Source: VRUE01 sp963718775 (GTDB lineage: Bacteria; Actinomycetota; Thermoleophilia; Solirubrobacterales; 70-9). From it: 64,000 nt of DNA. This document shows, piece by piece, positions 41,731 through 52,878 of the stretch. The stretch lies in contig OY970377.1 in assembly GCA_963718775.1 (NCBI GenBank), positions 1,054,001 through 1,118,000 on the forward strand, read 5' to 3'. Numbering within the stretch: position 1 is the stretch's first letter; each line of letters opens with the position of its first letter. The notes beneath the pieces were generated by a model, which did not search any database, was not told the origin of the DNA, and saw nothing but the letters and a program-made list of their open reading frames with translations. The translations under genes were made by a program, and so were the position numbers.

Positions 41731-43053
41731 CTATTCGCCGGGAGCCCCGGTGGGGGGCACGCCGGGGAGTTCCGCCGGCGCTTCCGCAGCTACTTCTTCG
41801 CCAGCGGGCCGGGGACGTTGAGCCAGTTGCTGGCCTTCCGGGCTGAGCAGGCTGACCGTGCCGGGCTGCGCCGGTTTGGTTTGGGTCACTGGCGCCGGAC
41901 AGGCTTCAGCCGGCGTTTTCGGATCTGCTTCGAAGCAGGCGGGGTTGGCTTCCGCCGGGCGGCCTTCGCCCTTGAAGTTGGCGCAGCGTTTGACCGTCTT
42001 GGCGAAGTCGGAAGCGCAGAAGGTGCGCGACTGCCAAGTGCTGCCGTAGTTACGGACGAAGCGAGCGAAGGTCTGCTGCTGAAGCTGTTCTTCAAGCTGC
42101 GTGCTGATCTGGGATTTGACTTCGTCGAGCGACTGGACTTTTTCGGGCGTGATCTTCATCACCTCGAAGACCGTGTAGGTCCCGGATTCCTCGATCGGGC
42201 CCTGCAACTCGCCCTGCGGCGCTTCGAACGCCACGGTGTCCAGAGCGTCGGGCAGCGTCGTCCCCTCGCTCACCCCCGCCTGTAGACCGCCGTTGCCCTT
42301 GGTCGTGTCGGTCGAGTACTGCTTGGCCACCTTTTCCCAGCTTTTTTCCGAGTCGTCCTTTTCGAGCGCGACCTTGGCCGCTTCGACCTTTGCCTTGTCT
42401 TTGTTCTTGACTAGGCGAATGTCACGCGTTTCCGCGGTCGTGTACTGGCTGGACTTGGCCGCTTCGTAGTATTCCTCGATTTCGCGGCTGCTCGCCGTCG
42501 GCGCTTCGTTGGTGACCTGTTCCTGGATTTTCGTGCTGAGGATCTGGATCTTCACGCGCTTGTCGACGTCAGCCTGCGTGAAGTGCGCTTCTTTGAGGAA
42601 TTCCTCGTATTGCTTGGGCGTTTTGAAGGACTGGCTTTTCAGTTTTTCCAGTTCTTTGTCGACTTCCTCAGGCGTCACCTCGATGCCCATTTCCTCCGCC
42701 TGACCCTGAATCCAGGTGGCGTCGAGGATTTCGCCGAGGGCTGCTTCCTTCAGTTCGTCGTATTTTTCGTCACCGGGCTTGGGAACAGGTTTGATCTGCG
42801 CCGAGGCCGCCGCCTGCTCCAGGGCGTGGGCGAATTCCTTGTCGGTGATCGTGTCGAGACCGTCAGGCGCGTCTTCGACGACCGCCACGGCATCAGAGGG
42901 CACGCTGGGGTCGCCAATCCCCTGGCCGATCGCGAAGATGAGGAAGAGGACGACGAAGAGGGCGCCGAAAGCGAGCAGCGCAAGTCGCTGCAGTCCGGCC
43001 GAACTCCTCCCTTGCCGCTGATTCGAAGCCACCGATCGGGCAGCATAAATCAA
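41731..43053 (-). CDS. Membrane-anchored parvulin-type peptidyl-prolyl isomerase (SurA/PrsA-like foldase)
   Basis: A 440-aa protein with a membrane helix at about 23-46 (RLALLAFGALFVVLFLIFAIG) and an external chaperone part. SurA-N-like helices contain LGEILDATWIQGQAEEMGIEVTPEEVDKEL; the parvulin core is IRLVKNKDKAKVEAAKVAL ... WEKVAKQYSTDTTKGNGGLQAG ... AFEAPQGELQGPIEESGTYTVFEVMKI. The C-terminus is Pro/Ala/Glu-rich. It should help fold secreted proteins. The use of Lys, Phe and Gln codons is heavier than in neighbours. An alternative GTG start lies seven codons in. Confidence 0.85.
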   Translation of the reverse strand: MIYAARSVASNQRQGRSSAGLQRLALLAFGALFVVLFLIFAIGQGIGDPSVPSDAVAVVEDAPDGLDTITDKEFAHALEQAAASAQIKPVPKPGDEKYDELKEAALGEILDATWIQGQAEEMGIEVTPEEVDKELEKLKSQSFKTPKQYEEFLKEAHFTQADVDKRVKIQILSTKIQEQVTNEAPTASSREIEEYYEAAKSSQYTTAETRDIRLVKNKDKAKVEAAKVALEKDDSEKSWEKVAKQYSTDTTKGNGGLQAGVSEGTTLPDALDTVAFEAPQGELQGPIEESGTYTVFEVMKITPEKVQSLDEVKSQISTQLEEQLQQQTFARFVRNYGSTWQSRTFCASDFAKTVKRCANFKGEGRPAEANPACFEADPKTPAEACPAPVTQTKPAQPGTVSLLSPEGQQLAQRPRPAGEEVAAEAPAELPGVPPTGAPGE

Positions 43054-43080
43054 ATGCCGCGCGAGCGGGCGAGTCGGCGC

Positions 43081-46473
<3,393 letters not shown>

Positions 46474-46537
46474 CGGCGGTCCCGGAGATTGTCAGGCAAG
46501 ACCGTATGGAGAGCTGACCGACTCCAGCGGTAGGTAG

Positions 46538-46620
46538 GTCGGCACCCCGCGCATGAAAGTGCGGGGACTGGGCCGCAGGGCGGACCTGCGGCCGACACCC
46601 CAATCATGGGAGGTGCCGAC
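46538..46620 (+). ncRNA. Predicted three-way-junction RNA leader of the IS110 transposase
   Basis: GTCGGCACC (46538-46546) pairs with GGTGCCGAC (46612-46620). Inside are two hairpins, CCCCGC/GCGGGG (46545-46566, sharing two bases with the outer stem) and GCCGCAGG/CCTGCGGC (46572-46592). The closing stem covers the end of the GGGAGG ribosome binding site and reaches the base before the transposase ATG. It could control translation or be part of a guide RNA. Confidence 0.45.
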
Positions 46621-47709
46621 ATGGCTCAGCCTAAAAGCGTGGTCGGCCTCGACGTCCACGCCACCCAAACCCACGCCTGCGTTCTTTGCCCCGAGACAGG
46701 CGAGCTTCGCTCCAAACGCTTGAACGGCCCGCCCCGGCGGGCCCTGGACTTTCTCGAAGGGCTCCACGCTCCCGTCCTCGCCGTCTATGAGGCAGGGCCG
46801 ACGGGCTATGGCCTCGCTCGTGGCGCCGTCGAGCGCGACCTCGACGTGCGCATCTGCGCGCCGGGGTCGATCCCAAAAGCGCCGAGCGATCGGGTGAAGA
46901 CCGACCGCCGCGATGCCGAGCGCCTGGCGCGCCTGTGCCTCGCCGGCGAACTGTCCTTCGTGCGCGTGCCGAGCCCCGAGGAGGAGCGCTTTCGCGACCT
47001 CGCCCGTTGTCGAGAGGCAATCCGCGCCGATTTGATGCGCGCTCGCCACCGGGTGGGCAAGTTCCTGCTGCGCCGCGAGTTGCGCTGGGGAGGCCCGGGC
47101 TCGGCCTGGACGCAGGCCCACTGGCGCTGGCTGGCGGGGATCGAGTTCTCCGACGGCGCCTCCAGTGCCGTGCTCGCCGACTACCTGAGTGCCGTGAGGG
47201 CGCTTGAGCAGCGTCGTGGCGTGGCCGAGCGGGCGATCGAGGAGGGCTGGCCCGAGTCTCCCTGGGCCGAGACGATCGCGCGGTTGCGCTGCCTGCGGGG
47301 CATCGACACGCTGACGGCGCTCGGGCTTTGCGGGGAGGCTGGAGACCTGCGGCGCTTTGAGCGCCCGGCGTCGCTGATGGCCTACTTCGGCATCGTGCCC
47401 TCCGAGCACTCCTCAGGGGGGCAGCGGCGGCGCGGCCCGATCACCAAGGCGGGCTCCGCGCATGCCCGCCGGTTGCTGGTCGAGGCCGCCCACCACTACC
47501 GCCACGCGCCCAGGGTGGCGGGGTCGCTGGAGCGTCGCCAGCGCGGCGTCGACCCACGAGCGTGTGAGATCGGCTGGCGCGCTCAGGTCCGCCTGCATCG
47601 TCGCTGGCAACGGTTGCGGGTGGAGCGGGGCAAGCCCGCCAACGTGGTCAGGATCGCCCTGGCACGCGAGCTCGGCTGCTTTGTGTGGGAGGTGGGGCAG
47701 CTGGACTGA
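46621..47709 (+). CDS. IS110-family transposase (DEDD recombinase)
   Basis: From the ATG at 46621 the protein has 362 aa. The RuvC-like domain begins KSVVGLDVHATQTHACVL (first Asp) and continues VLAVYEAGPTGYGLARG (Glu) and KTDRRDAERLARL (Asp pair), the DEDD set. The C-terminal Tnp_20 region has LRCLRGIDTLTALGLCGEAGDLRRFERPASLMAYFGIVPSEHSSGGQRRRGPITKAGSAHARRLLVEAA with the conserved serine. An ATG five codons earlier is less likely because of the leader structure. The gene appears intact. Confidence 0.93.
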   Translation: MAQPKSVVGLDVHATQTHACVLCPETGELRSKRLNGPPRRALDFLEGLHAPVLAVYEAGPTGYGLARGAVERDLDVRICAPGSIPKAPSDRVKTDRRDAERLARLCLAGELSFVRVPSPEEERFRDLARCREAIRADLMRARHRVGKFLLRRELRWGGPGSAWTQAHWRWLAGIEFSDGASSAVLADYLSAVRALEQRRGVAERAIEEGWPESPWAETIARLRCLRGIDTLTALGLCGEAGDLRRFERPASLMAYFGIVPSEHSSGGQRRRGPITKAGSAHARRLLVEAAHHYRHAPRVAGSLERRQRGVDPRACEIGWRAQVRLHRRWQRLRVERGKPANVVRIALARELGCFVWEVGQLD

Positions 47710-48021
47710 GCGAGCGGGGAAACCAACGCGCCCTCGACGACGCTGTCGGGGCGGCACGAGATCAACGAAGGCCAGCACGTCGCCGCAGGGCGGCGTCTGC
47801 GCTGCGTCCTGGGGCAACCGGCGGGGATTCCCGCCGGCCGCGCCCGCTTCAAGACTGCAGGCCACGCGACGAATCGGCGGTCATGGGGTAGCCAGTCCCC
47901 GCATATGAGGCTGACGATGCAGTCGACGCGTCTGGAATTTGCTCGTGTCGCCCCGAGAGCGCCGCGACACCGTGGTCGCGGTCCCTCAGGGACCCGTTCG
48001 ATCCTGCCCGCTTGACGAGGG
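47710..48021 (+). ncRNA. Candidate guide (bridge/seek) RNA region of the IS110 element
   Basis: No gene lies here. Stem-loops are frequent: CCGGCGGG-GATT-CCCGCCGG (47818-47837), GTGTCG with CGACAC (about 47945-47970) and GGTCCC-TCA-GGGACC (47980-47994). IS110-family elements encode a structured RNA in a noncoding end that pairs with target and donor DNA; in IS1111-like members it lies downstream of the transposase. The assignment is from position and structure only. Confidence 0.45.
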
Positions 48022-48104
48022 GCTCTCCATATGAGGACGCAGGGAGCGAAGCGTGCACCGCACGTGAGCGACCGAGGACGCCGGTATGCGCCGGTCAGCG
48101 GCCG

Positions 48105-48548
48105 TCAGGTCGTGCGGACGATGATCACGCTGCATGGCGCGTGATGGGAGACGTTGTTGGGAACGCTGCCGAGCAGGAAGCGGCGCGCCCCGGTCATGCC
48201 CTTGTTGCCGACCACGATCAGGTCGGCATCGGTCTCTTCGGCGACGCTGAGGATGGCCTCGGCCGGTTCGGCCTCGACCGGGTGGGTCTGCACCTCGATC
48301 CCCTCCTTGCGCGCCAAGGCTGCGGCGGCGTCGAGGACGAGGTTGACGTCCTCGCGGGGGCCGATCTCGTACTGGACGTCAGCGGGGGCGTCCTGCTTCT
48401 CGGCCTGGACCTGGCGCTTGGAGAGCGGCTCGTAGGCGCTGACGATGCTGAGCTGCGCGCTGGCGAGCTTGGCGAGGTCGACAGCCTGGCGGACCGCCTC
48501 AGCCGCTGTCTCCGAGCCGTCGGTCCCAACCACGATGCGAGTGAACAC
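48105..48548 (-). CDS. Universal stress protein (UspA family)
   Basis: A 147-aa single Usp domain: MFTRIVVGTDGSETAAEAVRQAVDLAKL at the N-terminus and DADLIVVGNKGMTGARRFLLGSVPNNVSHHAPCSVIIV at the C-terminus. The GxxGxxxxxxxxxGS pattern indicates an ATP-binding subtype. It is expressed under stress or starvation in other bacteria. A small membrane ORF lies about 40 bp upstream on the same strand. Confidence 0.93.
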   Translation of the reverse strand: MFTRIVVGTDGSETAAEAVRQAVDLAKLASAQLSIVSAYEPLSKRQVQAEKQDAPADVQYEIGPREDVNLVLDAAAALARKEGIEVQTHPVEAEPAEAILSVAEETDADLIVVGNKGMTGARRFLLGSVPNNVSHHAPCSVIIVRTT

Positions 48549-48586
48549 GCCGCCCTCCTTGCTTCGGTCGCCGAACGCCGCGGATA

Positions 48587-48739
48587 CTAACGCCGCGGCT
48601 GGGCATGAACCGGCAAGCCACGGAAGCCGTCGCCGAGGATCTCGGTCGGCGTCGTGGCAAGGCGGACGATCGCGATCGCCATCGATGCCAACAGGCAGAC
48701 GACCAGGATCACCATGCCGGCTTTCCAGATGCTTGGCAT
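48587..48739 (-). CDS. 50-aa single-pass membrane protein
   Basis: The minus strand from the ATG at 48737-48739 encodes 50 residues: MPSIWKAGMVILVVCLLASM, continuing AIAIVRLATTPTEIL and ending PVHAQPRR before TAG. One membrane helix fills residues 7-26. The gene sits between usp and the divergent MBL gene with short gaps. There is no homology evidence; the helix and fit to the gap support it. Confidence 0.45.
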   Translation of the reverse strand: MPSIWKAGMVILVVCLLASMAIAIVRLATTPTEILGDGFRGLPVHAQPRR

Positions 48740-48754
48740 TAGGCTGATCTCATC

Positions 48755-49465
48755 ATGGAGAAGGTCACCGATGGGGTCTGGCTGCTGCGGGGCGATGCCC
48801 GCAAGTCGATGAACATCTACTTCCTCGAGGACGAGGGAGGGGCCGTGCAGTTCGACGCCGGCACCAAGGCGATGGTGAAATCAGCCCGCGCGGCAGCGCA
48901 GGAGCTCGGCGGGCTGAAGCAGATCGTGCTCGGCCACGCCCACGCCGACCACCGCGGCACGGCGCCCTCGCTGGATGTCCCCGTCCACTGCCACCCGGAC
49001 GAGGTCGTCCACGCCGAAGCCGAGGGCGCCCAGTGGTCTTACCTGGACCTCACGCAGCTGCCGGCGCCGGCGCGCTGGATCTATCCGCTGCTGCTGCGGC
49101 GCTGGGACGGCGGCGCGGTGGGGATCGACGGCACGATTTCCGAGGGAGATGAGCTGGCCGGCTTTCGCGTCATCCACTTCCCCGGCCACGCGCCAGGGCA
49201 GATCGGGCTCTGGCGCGAGAGCGACCGGCTGGCGATCGTCAGCGACGTCGTCTACCTGATCGACTCGACTCGCCTGGGGCAGCACCTTCCCGAGGGGGAG
49301 GCCAGCGTCCCCCATCCTGCCTGGGGATGGGACCATGCCAAGGCGAAGGAGTCGGTACGCAAGCTGGCCGCGCTCGAACCGGCGGTCCTCTGCACCGGCC
49401 ACGCGGAGCCGGTGCGCGGTGAGAACCTTCGCGGGATGCTGGAACGCGCCGCCGAGAAGTATTGA
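48755..49465 (+). CDS. Metallo-beta-lactamase fold hydrolase
   Basis: A 236-aa protein starting MEKVTDGVWLLRGDARKSMNIYFLEDEGGAV. The metal motif is LGHAHADHRGTAPSL (HxHxDH), with VIHFPGHAPGQIGLW, IVSDVVYL and LCTGHAEPV supplying the other ligands. Overall it resembles glyoxalase II-like or lactonase-like hydrolases. The substrate is unknown. The next gene on the strand begins 46 bp later. Confidence 0.9.
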   Translation: MEKVTDGVWLLRGDARKSMNIYFLEDEGGAVQFDAGTKAMVKSARAAAQELGGLKQIVLGHAHADHRGTAPSLDVPVHCHPDEVVHAEAEGAQWSYLDLTQLPAPARWIYPLLLRRWDGGAVGIDGTISEGDELAGFRVIHFPGHAPGQIGLWRESDRLAIVSDVVYLIDSTRLGQHLPEGEASVPHPAWGWDHAKAKESVRKLAALEPAVLCTGHAEPVRGENLRGMLERAAEKY

Positions 49466-49511
49466 GCCGAGGCGGCGCTCGGAACCGCCACTGCCATAGT
49501 TTCCGCCCCTG

Positions 49512-51896
49512 ATGATCGGGACCTACGCCTCGGCGGCGCTGATCTGCGCCGCCTCGCTGCTGGTGGGACGCGCCGTCCTTGCCCTCGCGGGCGGTGGCGA
49601 TTCCCGCGCCTGGCTGGCGCCAGCGGTCGGCTTCGGCGCCCTGCTCAGCGTCGCCGGGTTCCTGGCCCGGGCGCCCGGGCACGCGACCGCCGCAGCGCTG
49701 GGCGTCCTCGCGCTCATCGCGATGGCGGGATTCCTGCTCTGGCGAGGGCCGCAGCGGACCGGTGGATCGCTGCGCGAGGGGGTGGCGATCGCCGTCCTCG
49801 TCGCCCTCGTCCTCTCGATCCCCTTCCTGGTCAGCGGGCGCTGGGGGCTGCTCGGGGTTGGCTTCAACAACGACCTCGGCCTTCACCTGGCCTGGGCCGA
49901 GTGGCTGCGCAGCGGGCTCGGACCGGCGCCTGAAGCCGGCTACCCGCTGGGACCGCACGCGCTCGCCGACACCGTCGCGATCCTGCCGGGGATCGGCCTC
50001 GGCCAGGCTTTCGTCGGCGAGGTCTTCGCGATCGCGATCCTCACCGCGCTGACGGCCCTCGCCGCGCTCGGCGACCTCGGGCCGGTGCGCCGGGCGTTGG
50101 GCGCTGGCCTGGTGGCGATCTCATACCTCGGCGCCTCCTACTTTGCCCAGGGCGCCTTCAAGGAGATGGCCGAGGCGCTCTTCGTCCTCGCCTTCGCCGT
50201 GTACCTGCACGACCTCGACCGGAGGCGCCGAGAAGGCGCTCCTGGGTGGGGCGGGAGCGGGCTGGCCGGGGCGCTGGCAGCGCTCATCCCGCTGGCTCTG
50301 GTGGGCGGGATCTTCTTCTCCTACAGCTTCGCCGGGCTGGCCTGGCCGGTCGCGATCGTCGTGCTCTGGGGCGTGACGGCGCCGGAGGTGCGACGGACGC
50401 TGCGACCACGGGCGCTGGCGCGGACGCTGCGACAACCGGCAGTGGCGCTGACGGTCGTCGTGGTCGCGATGCTCGCCGTGCTGACCGTCGTCGGCCCCTA
50501 CGCCTTCGTCCACGGCTTCAACCGGGTGGCGGGGACGAACACCTACGGGCCTGTCTCGCCAGTCGAGGCGCTCGGCGTCTGGCCGGCCTCCAACTATCGC
50601 CTCAACTCCGCCGGCGGCGCCCAGCTGACCGGCCTGGCGACCGCGATCGCAGCGCTGGCCGTGATTCTCGGCGCCGTCTGGTGGCTGCGGCGGCGCGACT
50701 TCGCCGTTCCGATCGCCCTCGGCGCCTGCACGATCCTCTACCTCGCCTCGCTTGCCAGCAGCGGCGAGTACTCCCAGGCCAAGGCGCTGATGATCGCTGC
50801 CCCGCTGGCGATGCTGGTCGCGATCCGTCCGCTGCTCTTCGGGCTCGGCAGCAACAGCGTTCGCTCTTTGTTGCCCCAGGCGCAACAAAGAGCGAACGCA
50901 ATCGCCAAAGTTGGCTGGGCGGTTCTTGCGGTGGTGTTCGTGGCGGGGGCTACCTACTCGAGCTTGCTCGTGCTGCGGGACGCGCCTATGGGGCCACCCG
51001 GCCACGGGGCTGAGCTGCGCGCCTTGATGCCGATCCTGCGTGGCGAACCGGTCCTCTACGCGGGACAGGACCGCTACGCGGCCCACGAGCTGATGGGCGC
51101 CGACACGCATGTGCCGCTGGTCGAGTTCCCCGACGCCGACGTCTCGCCCAACCCGGAGAAGCCGTTCGACACCGGCGACGCCTACAGCCCGATCGACTTC
51201 GACTCCTTCTCACGAGGGACCCTCAACCGCTTCCCCTACGTGGTCACCGGGCACGCCGCCTGGAACAGCGAAGCGCCAGCTGGCTTCAAACGGGTTGCCG
51301 CGACCCCCTCCTACATCCTCTGGAAGCGGACGGCGCCGCCGCCGGAGAACCGCCACGTGCTGCTCGAGGGAACCGACCCCGCGGCGCACGCCGATTGCGC
51401 CGCTCCGGAGCTGCGCATCCTCACCGCCGGCCCGGGCCGCGCCGCGCTCTTCCCGGCCGTCGCGATCGGCAAGAAGAGCCGCTGGAGCCCCGCGCCGATC
51501 CTCGAGACCGGCGGGCGTGCCTCGCAGACACTGCGCCTGCCGGCCGGGCGCTGGCGCCTCTCGCTGCAGTACTTCTCCCCTTTCGGCCTGACCCTCTCGG
51601 CGCCCGGCTTCGAGCAGCCGCTGAAGGCAGCGCTCGACGGCGCCCGGCCGACCACGATCAGCCTTGCCAGCGACGGCCAATTTTGGCCCGCTGGGGTGAT
51701 CCGCAGCGCCGGGCGTCCGATCGACTTCACGATCTCAGCCGCAGAGCCGAGCACCCTGCAGCGCCTGACCGGATACTCGGGCAAGGCGAACCTGGGTGCG
51801 CTCGTCGCGGTCAGAGACGAACCGCACCGGATCGTTCCGCTGAGACAAGCATGCGGTGGCTGGGTCGACTGGTTTGAATCAGCCGAATCGCCCTAA
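49512..51896 (+). CDS. Multi-spanning membrane protein, GT-C-like, with C-terminal beta domain
   Basis: A 794-aa protein: about 12 membrane helices in the first 490 residues, including GVGFNNDLGLHLAWAEWLRSGLGPAPEAGYPLGPHAL, an acidic/His external loop resembling that of GT-C transferases, then a soluble part with KPFDTGDAYSPIDFDSFSRGTLNRFPYVVTGHAAWN and a terminal beta-rich domain (ASQTLRLPAGRWRLSLQYFSPFGLTLS). An inverted repeat at 50857-50899 encodes a cytoplasmic or external loop (SVRSLLPQAQQRANAIAK). Role in cell-surface glycan assembly is plausible, not shown. Confidence 0.75.
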   Translation: MIGTYASAALICAASLLVGRAVLALAGGGDSRAWLAPAVGFGALLSVAGFLARAPGHATAAALGVLALIAMAGFLLWRGPQRTGGSLREGVAIAVLVALVLSIPFLVSGRWGLLGVGFNNDLGLHLAWAEWLRSGLGPAPEAGYPLGPHALADTVAILPGIGLGQAFVGEVFAIAILTALTALAALGDLGPVRRALGAGLVAISYLGASYFAQGAFKEMAEALFVLAFAVYLHDLDRRRREGAPGWGGSGLAGALAALIPLALVGGIFFSYSFAGLAWPVAIVVLWGVTAPEVRRTLRPRALARTLRQPAVALTVVVVAMLAVLTVVGPYAFVHGFNRVAGTNTYGPVSPVEALGVWPASNYRLNSAGGAQLTGLATAIAALAVILGAVWWLRRRDFAVPIALGACTILYLASLASSGEYSQAKALMIAAPLAMLVAIRPLLFGLGSNSVRSLLPQAQQRANAIAKVGWAVLAVVFVAGATYSSLLVLRDAPMGPPGHGAELRALMPILRGEPVLYAGQDRYAAHELMGADTHVPLVEFPDADVSPNPEKPFDTGDAYSPIDFDSFSRGTLNRFPYVVTGHAAWNSEAPAGFKRVAATPSYILWKRTAPPPENRHVLLEGTDPAAHADCAAPELRILTAGPGRAALFPAVAIGKKSRWSPAPILETGGRASQTLRLPAGRWRLSLQYFSPFGLTLSAPGFEQPLKAALDGARPTTISLASDGQFWPAGVIRSAGRPIDFTISAAEPSTLQRLTGYSGKANLGALVAVRDEPHRIVPLRQACGGWVDWFESAESP
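50857..50899 (+). repeat. Perfect 17-bp inverted repeat inside a membrane-protein gene
   Basis: GCGTTCGCTCTTTGTTG (50857-50873) and its exact reverse complement (50883-50899) are separated by 9 nt (CCCCAGGCG). It is in frame and encodes a short loop between two membrane helices. The arms are less GC-rich than the surrounding gene. Confidence 0.8.
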
Positions 51897-52822
51897 GAAG
51901 CGGTCTTGGCTGCCATTCGCTCGGGCGCTACCCGAACGACGTCCCAGGCGAGGCCGACGCGCTCGAGGCTGTCGATGACGATCGCCGAGATGTCGAGCTG
52001 CCAGCGACCGAGGCCGTGCGTGGCGGACGTCGGGAAAGCATGGTGGTTGTTGTGCCAGGCCTCGCCGAAGGTCGGGATCGCGATCAGGGCGAGGTTGCGC
52101 GACTCGTCGGTGGTCTCGTAGTCGCGCTTGCCGAAGACGTGGCAGAGCGAGTTGATGCTGTAGGTGAAGTGGTGGAGGACGAATACACGAACCAGGCCGC
52201 CCCAGAGCAGGCCCGTGAAGGCCGCAAAGAGGGTGCCGCCGATCACCCAGCCGAGCGCGAAGGGAAGGAGCAGGCCGCCGATCGCCCAGTAGAGGAAGGT
52301 GCGATCGACCCAGCTGATCACCGGGTCTTTGATCAGGTCGGGCGCGAAACGTTCCTTGTTGCCACGCTGGGTGTGGATGAAGAGCCAGCCCATGTGGGCA
52401 TGGAAGAGGCCGCGCATGGCGCCGCTCCAGCCGTGGCCGTGATCGACGTGGGGGCTGTGCGGGTCCCCCTCTTCGTCGGAGAAGGCGTGGTGCTTGCGAT
52501 GGTCGGCGACCCAGGAGATCACCGGTCCCTCGATCGCCGCCGAGCCGAGGATCCCCAGCAGGCCGTGCAGCCACGTCGTCGTTTTGAAGCTGCGGTGGGT
52601 GAGGTGGCGGTGGAAGCCAACCGTGATCCCGATCCCGGTCAGGAAGTACATGCCGAGGAAGAGGAAGACGTCGCTCCAGTGCAGCGCCTCGCCCCAGACC
52701 TGCCAGCCGGCAAGGGCGATCGCGACGAAGGGGACCAGGGTCACCAGACCGGTGATGATGCGATCACGCGTCTCGTTGGCGACCGGCTGGATGTCTGATG
52801 GGAGAGGACCTGCCACGCCCAA
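51893..52822 (-). CDS. Acyl-CoA/acyl-lipid fatty acid desaturase (delta-9 type)
   Basis: A 309-aa membrane desaturase. The three histidine boxes are HRHLTHRSF, HRKHHAFSDEEGDPHSPH and HNNHHAFPTSATHGLG, with membrane helices between. It should introduce a cis double bond into a saturated acyl chain using a diiron centre. It is divergent from a cyclopropane fatty acid synthase gene with 56 bp between starts; the desaturase product is the substrate class of that enzyme. It converges with the preceding gene with 4 bp overlap. Confidence 0.92.
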   Translation of the reverse strand: MGVAGPLPSDIQPVANETRDRIITGLVTLVPFVAIALAGWQVWGEALHWSDVFLFLGMYFLTGIGITVGFHRHLTHRSFKTTTWLHGLLGILGSAAIEGPVISWVADHRKHHAFSDEEGDPHSPHVDHGHGWSGAMRGLFHAHMGWLFIHTQRGNKERFAPDLIKDPVISWVDRTFLYWAIGGLLLPFALGWVIGGTLFAAFTGLLWGGLVRVFVLHHFTYSINSLCHVFGKRDYETTDESRNLALIAIPTFGEAWHNNHHAFPTSATHGLGRWQLDISAIVIDSLERVGLAWDVVRVAPERMAAKTAS

Positions 52823-52878
52823 CGATCATACGGCGCAACCGACCGGAAGCCCGTACGACGCGCCTGTAGGGTTTTGGA

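Larger units (their letters stand above)
46505..48031 (+). mobile_element. IS110-family insertion sequence (IS1111-like subterminal repeats)
   Basis: One DEDD transposase gene with structured noncoding DNA on both sides. TATGGAGAGC at 46505-46514 and GCTCTCCATA at 48022-48031 are 10-bp inverted repeats; subterminal repeats of this kind are a feature of the IS1111 subgroup. The noncoding parts are about 106 bp on the left and 310 bp on the right. True ends may extend a few bases further. It lies between mfd and usp. Confidence 0.7.
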
